From contig JABIQV010000062.1 of NCBI GenBank assembly GCA_018699495.1, positions 1-35,825 on the forward strand: DNA of 35,825 nucleotides, in the 5' to 3' direction. This DNA comes from a bacterium (GTDB lineage: Bacteria > Margulisbacteria > Marinamargulisbacteria > JABIPA01). The position numbers were made by a program, and so were the translations under genes. Below are positions 33,118 through 35,825 of this stretch, one piece after another. The notes under the pieces are model-generated. The model was not told the DNA's origin. It did no database searches and saw only the letters and a list, made by a program, of their open reading frames with translations. Numbering within the stretch: the first letter of the stretch is position 1; each line of letters starts with the position of its first letter.

Positions 33118-34626
33118 ATGAGAAAAACAACTACAATTAAAACAGCAATTGAAAGCCATCGAGCCATCCAAAATGGAGAGCTTACGGCTGTCAGTTTAGC
33201 TGAAGAAACATTTAAAACAATTGATTCATCTGATCAATCAATTAAGGGCTTTTTATCTCTAATGAAAGAGCAAGCGTTAGAAACCGCTCAAGCAGTAGAC
33301 GACAAAGTCAAAAACGGAGAAACGTTACCAACATTAGCGGGCGTTCCAATCGCAATTAAAGATAATATGAATGTTTTAGGAACCAAAACCACGTGTGGAT
33401 CTAATTACCTAAAAAACTTTGAATCACCTTATGATGCAACGGTTATAACAAAATTAAAGCAAAATAAGTTAGTCATGGTTGGAAAAACCAATATGGATGA
33501 ATTTGCGATGGGGTCGTCGACAGAAAATTCCGCATTTTTCCCAACAAAAAATCCGTGGGATTTAACACGGGCACCTGGTGGATCATCTGGAGGGTCGGCA
33601 GCAGTCGTTGGAGCCGGCCAATTACCCCTGTCGTTAGGGTCAGATACCGGTGGGTCTATTAGGCAACCAGCTTCTTTTTGTGGCGTTTGTGGGCTAAAGC
33701 CTACTTATGGGCGCGTTTCAAGATATGGCTTGGTCGCATTCGCCTCATCACTAGATCAAATTGGACCATTTACCAGGACAGCAGAAGACGCTGCTCACCT
33801 AATGAACGTAATCTCCGGACATGACCCTATGGACGCAACGTCGTTGCAGGATCACGTGGGGTTTGCATCTACAAAACAAAAAAGTTCATCGCCGCCGAAA
33901 GTTGAAGACTTTACCTCAAACTTAAATAATGACATAAATGGCTTAAAAATTGGTGTTCCAAAAGAACTACTTGGAGATGCAATTGATAGCGGCGTAAAAG
34001 AAAAGATTCAAGATATGTTGAGTTGGTTCAAAAAACAAGGCGCAACATGGGAAGAAATGAGTATCGATTCCTTTAACTATGCAATTCCTGCTTATTACAT
34101 TCTTGCACCTGCAGAAGCCTCTTCAAATTTGGCTAGATACGATGGTGTTCGATATGGGCATCGAGAAGGAAATGAAACATCCTTAAGAGATATGTACAAG
34201 AATGCACGTGGAAATGGATTCGGGGCAGAAGTTAAACGGCGGATTGTTTTAGGTACTTATGTATTAAGTTCTGGATATTACGACGCTTATTATATTAAGG
34301 CACAAAAAGTAAGAACTGTTATTAAGCGAGAATTTGAAGAATCTTTCGCCAGATACGATATTATTTTAACCCCAACGAGTCCGACGCTTCCCTTTAAATT
34401 AGGAGAAAACGTGGACGATCCGTTGGCGATGTATCTTTCTGATATAGCAACCGCATCTGCCAATCTTGCAGGGTGTCCGGCCTTATCGATTCCGTGTGGA
34501 TTTTCCAATGGATTGCCAGTTGGGGCTCAGTTTATTGGGCCAGATTTTTCAGAATCAAAATTATTAAATATTGCGCATATATATCAACAATCAACGGGGT
34601 TTCATAAAGAAACACCTGTTCGGTAA
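33118..34626 (+). CDS. gatA: Asp-tRNA(Asn)/Glu-tRNA(Gln) amidotransferase subunit A
   Basis: 502 residues. Amidase signature with the Ser-cis-Ser-Lys triad: Lys in VPIAIKDNMNV, and Ser residues in the stretch APGGSSGGSAA and in LGSDTGGSIRQPASFCG. It releases ammonia from glutamine and channels it to GatB. The C-terminal GCPALSIPCGFSNGLPVGAQ is typical. The gene starts 1 nt after gatC and ends 13 nt before gatB. Confidence 0.98.
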   Translation: MRKTTTIKTAIESHRAIQNGELTAVSLAEETFKTIDSSDQSIKGFLSLMKEQALETAQAVDDKVKNGETLPTLAGVPIAIKDNMNVLGTKTTCGSNYLKNFESPYDATVITKLKQNKLVMVGKTNMDEFAMGSSTENSAFFPTKNPWDLTRAPGGSSGGSAAVVGAGQLPLSLGSDTGGSIRQPASFCGVCGLKPTYGRVSRYGLVAFASSLDQIGPFTRTAEDAAHLMNVISGHDPMDATSLQDHVGFASTKQKSSSPPKVEDFTSNLNNDINGLKIGVPKELLGDAIDSGVKEKIQDMLSWFKKQGATWEEMSIDSFNYAIPAYYILAPAEASSNLARYDGVRYGHREGNETSLRDMYKNARGNGFGAEVKRRIVLGTYVLSSGYYDAYYIKAQKVRTVIKREFEESFARYDIILTPTSPTLPFKLGENVDDPLAMYLSDIATASANLAGCPALSIPCGFSNGLPVGAQFIGPDFSESKLLNIAHIYQQSTGFHKETPVR

Positions 34627-34639
34627 CAGAGGGATTTAA

Positions 34640-35825
34640 ATGGAATTTGAAAGCGTTATTGGATTAGAAGTTCATGTTCAGTTAAAAACGAAATCGAAGG
34701 CATTTTGTGCGTGTCCGAACGAATTTGGAAAACAGCCAAATACAAATGTGTGCCCAACTTGTTTGGGAATGCCAGGCGCCTTACCTGTTTTAAATGAAAT
34801 GGTAGCCAAACTGGCAGTTCGGACAGGATTGGCAATTAATTGTGATATTCAAAATAGGTCTGTGTTTTCCAGGAAAAACTATTTTTATCCAGATATGCCT
34901 AAAAATTATCAAATTACCCAATTCGAGTACCCAATTTGTTTGGGTGGGCATATGGACCTTATTCAAAACAAAAAAAGAATTGGAATAACCCGTATTCATA
35001 TTGAAGAAGATGCAGGGAAGTTGGTTCATCAAGGAGCCGAGGGTGTTTCTGGGTCTACAGGAAGTCTCGTTGATTTAAACAGAGCGTCAGTTCCTTTGAT
35101 AGAGATCGTATCCGACCCTGATTTTAGAACGGCTGCGGAAGCAAAAGAATACATGGAAATGTTACACGAAATTGTGATGTATATTGGTGTGTGTGATGGG
35201 AATTTAGAAGAAGGAAGTTTACGATGTGATGCAAATGTATCTCTGCGACCTGTTGGACAAAAAGAGTTTGGGACGAGAGCAGAAGTGAAAAATTTAAATT
35301 CATTTAGATCTGTTGAGCGAGCAATTCAACACGAAATTAAACGTCAAAAATTAATACTTTTAGATGGCGGAACAATTAGTCAAGAAACACGTCATTTTGA
35401 TGATGCAACACAGACGACACATTCCTTAAGAGGAAAAGCGGATGCTCATGATTATCGCTATTTTCCAGAACCAGATTTGATTCCTTTGGTTTTATCTGAT
35501 GAACAAATTGATGCGGAACGTCAGGCTATGCCAGAGCTTCCATTGGCTAAACGAGAAAGGTACTCCTCTGAGCTAGGGCTTTCGGATTTTGAGGTCAAAG
35601 TAATAATTGGCGACATGGATATGAATACTTATTTTGAGAAAGCAAATGCATTATTAGTGGCTGCTAAGTTATCACTTACAGCAAAAGAAATTGCAAAATG
35701 GATTGTTGGTGATTTTAACTCCTTTTTGAAGGAAACGTCTGATGATTTTGGGAATACAAAGGTAAGTCCAGAGGAATTGTTATCTCTCTTAAGCTTAAAA
35801 GAGCAGGGTAAAATTTCTGGGAAAA
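34640..35825 (+). CDS. gatB: Asp-tRNA(Asn)/Glu-tRNA(Gln) amidotransferase subunit B, 3' end outside window
   Basis: Opens at ATG 34640 with FESVIGLEVHVQLKTKSKAF, followed by the zinc cysteines CACP and CPTCLGMPG, then NYFYPDMPKNYQITQFEYPI and EEDAGKLVHQG, all GatB core. About 395 codons of the usual ~480 are present; the C-terminal YqeY-like part and stop are beyond the window. It activates and amidates the misacylated tRNA. GAGGGATTTAA precedes the ATG; 13 nt after gatA in a gatCAB operon. Confidence 0.97.
   Translation, partial: MEFESVIGLEVHVQLKTKSKAFCACPNEFGKQPNTNVCPTCLGMPGALPVLNEMVAKLAVRTGLAINCDIQNRSVFSRKNYFYPDMPKNYQITQFEYPICLGGHMDLIQNKKRIGITRIHIEEDAGKLVHQGAEGVSGSTGSLVDLNRASVPLIEIVSDPDFRTAAEAKEYMEMLHEIVMYIGVCDGNLEEGSLRCDANVSLRPVGQKEFGTRAEVKNLNSFRSVERAIQHEIKRQKLILLDGGTISQETRHFDDATQTTHSLRGKADAHDYRYFPEPDLIPLVLSDEQIDAERQAMPELPLAKRERYSSELGLSDFEVKVIIGDMDMNTYFEKANALLVAAKLSLTAKEIAKWIVGDFNSFLKETSDDFGNTKVSPEELLSLLSLKEQGKISGK

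Overview
The window is one AT-rich bacterial chromosome segment in the standard code, mostly core genes interleaved with accessory genes that look eukaryotic. The core genes are lgt, trxB, a class A PBP, tyrS, metG, a PgsA/PssA fusion, bolA, rpmH-rnpA-yidD-yidC-khpB-mnmE, ispF, sppA, dnaE, hisE and gatCAB. A FliH/FliI/FliJ-type export ATPase set is present. No IS element, CRISPR array, rRNA or tRNA was recognised. The lineage cannot be fixed by eye. The export ATPase together with mitochondrial-carrier, SET and RING-like proteins suggests a bacterium that lives with eukaryotic cells. Deep uncultured groups (Margulisbacteria-like) or amoeba/protist symbionts are possible, but this is only a guess.

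Layout. 1-6 kb: a 5'-truncated mitochondrial-carrier-family protein with a 45-residue N-terminal repeat, then fliJ, a divergent seven-helix LuxR-type regulator, fliI and fliH. 6-13 kb: lgt, trxB, PBP1A, tyrS and metG. 13.0-13.3 kb: a long imperfect hairpin running into an 88-bp tandem repeat. 13.4-16.2 kb: an accessory island with a RING/U-box/SP-RING-like protein, a protein of five MORN-like repeats and a SET-domain protein. 16.3-21.4 kb: the pgsA-pssA fusion, divergent bolA, and the rpmH to mnmE operon. 21.5-22.5 kb: two unrecognised small charged proteins. 22.5-25.6 kb: trmH-like, ispF, a Yip1-like membrane protein and sppA. 25.6-29.5 kb: dnaE and hisE. 29.7-32.8 kb: a divergent class I terpene-synthase-like protein followed by a membrane SpoIIE/RsbU-type phosphatase. 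32.8 kb to the end: gatC, gatA and partial gatB.

How it may fit together. FliH, FliI and FliJ form the cytosolic ATPase complex of flagellar or type III export. The carrier, SET, RING-like and MORN-like proteins are plausible substrates of some secretion system, but nothing here proves secretion. The most unusual items are the terpene-synthase-like protein (DDLAD at 255-259 and N423/T427/E431) beside a signalling phosphatase, the effector-like island next to the 88-bp repeat, the PgsA-PssA fusion, an rnpA with no ordinary start codon, and promoters so close to start codons that the mRNAs may be leaderless.
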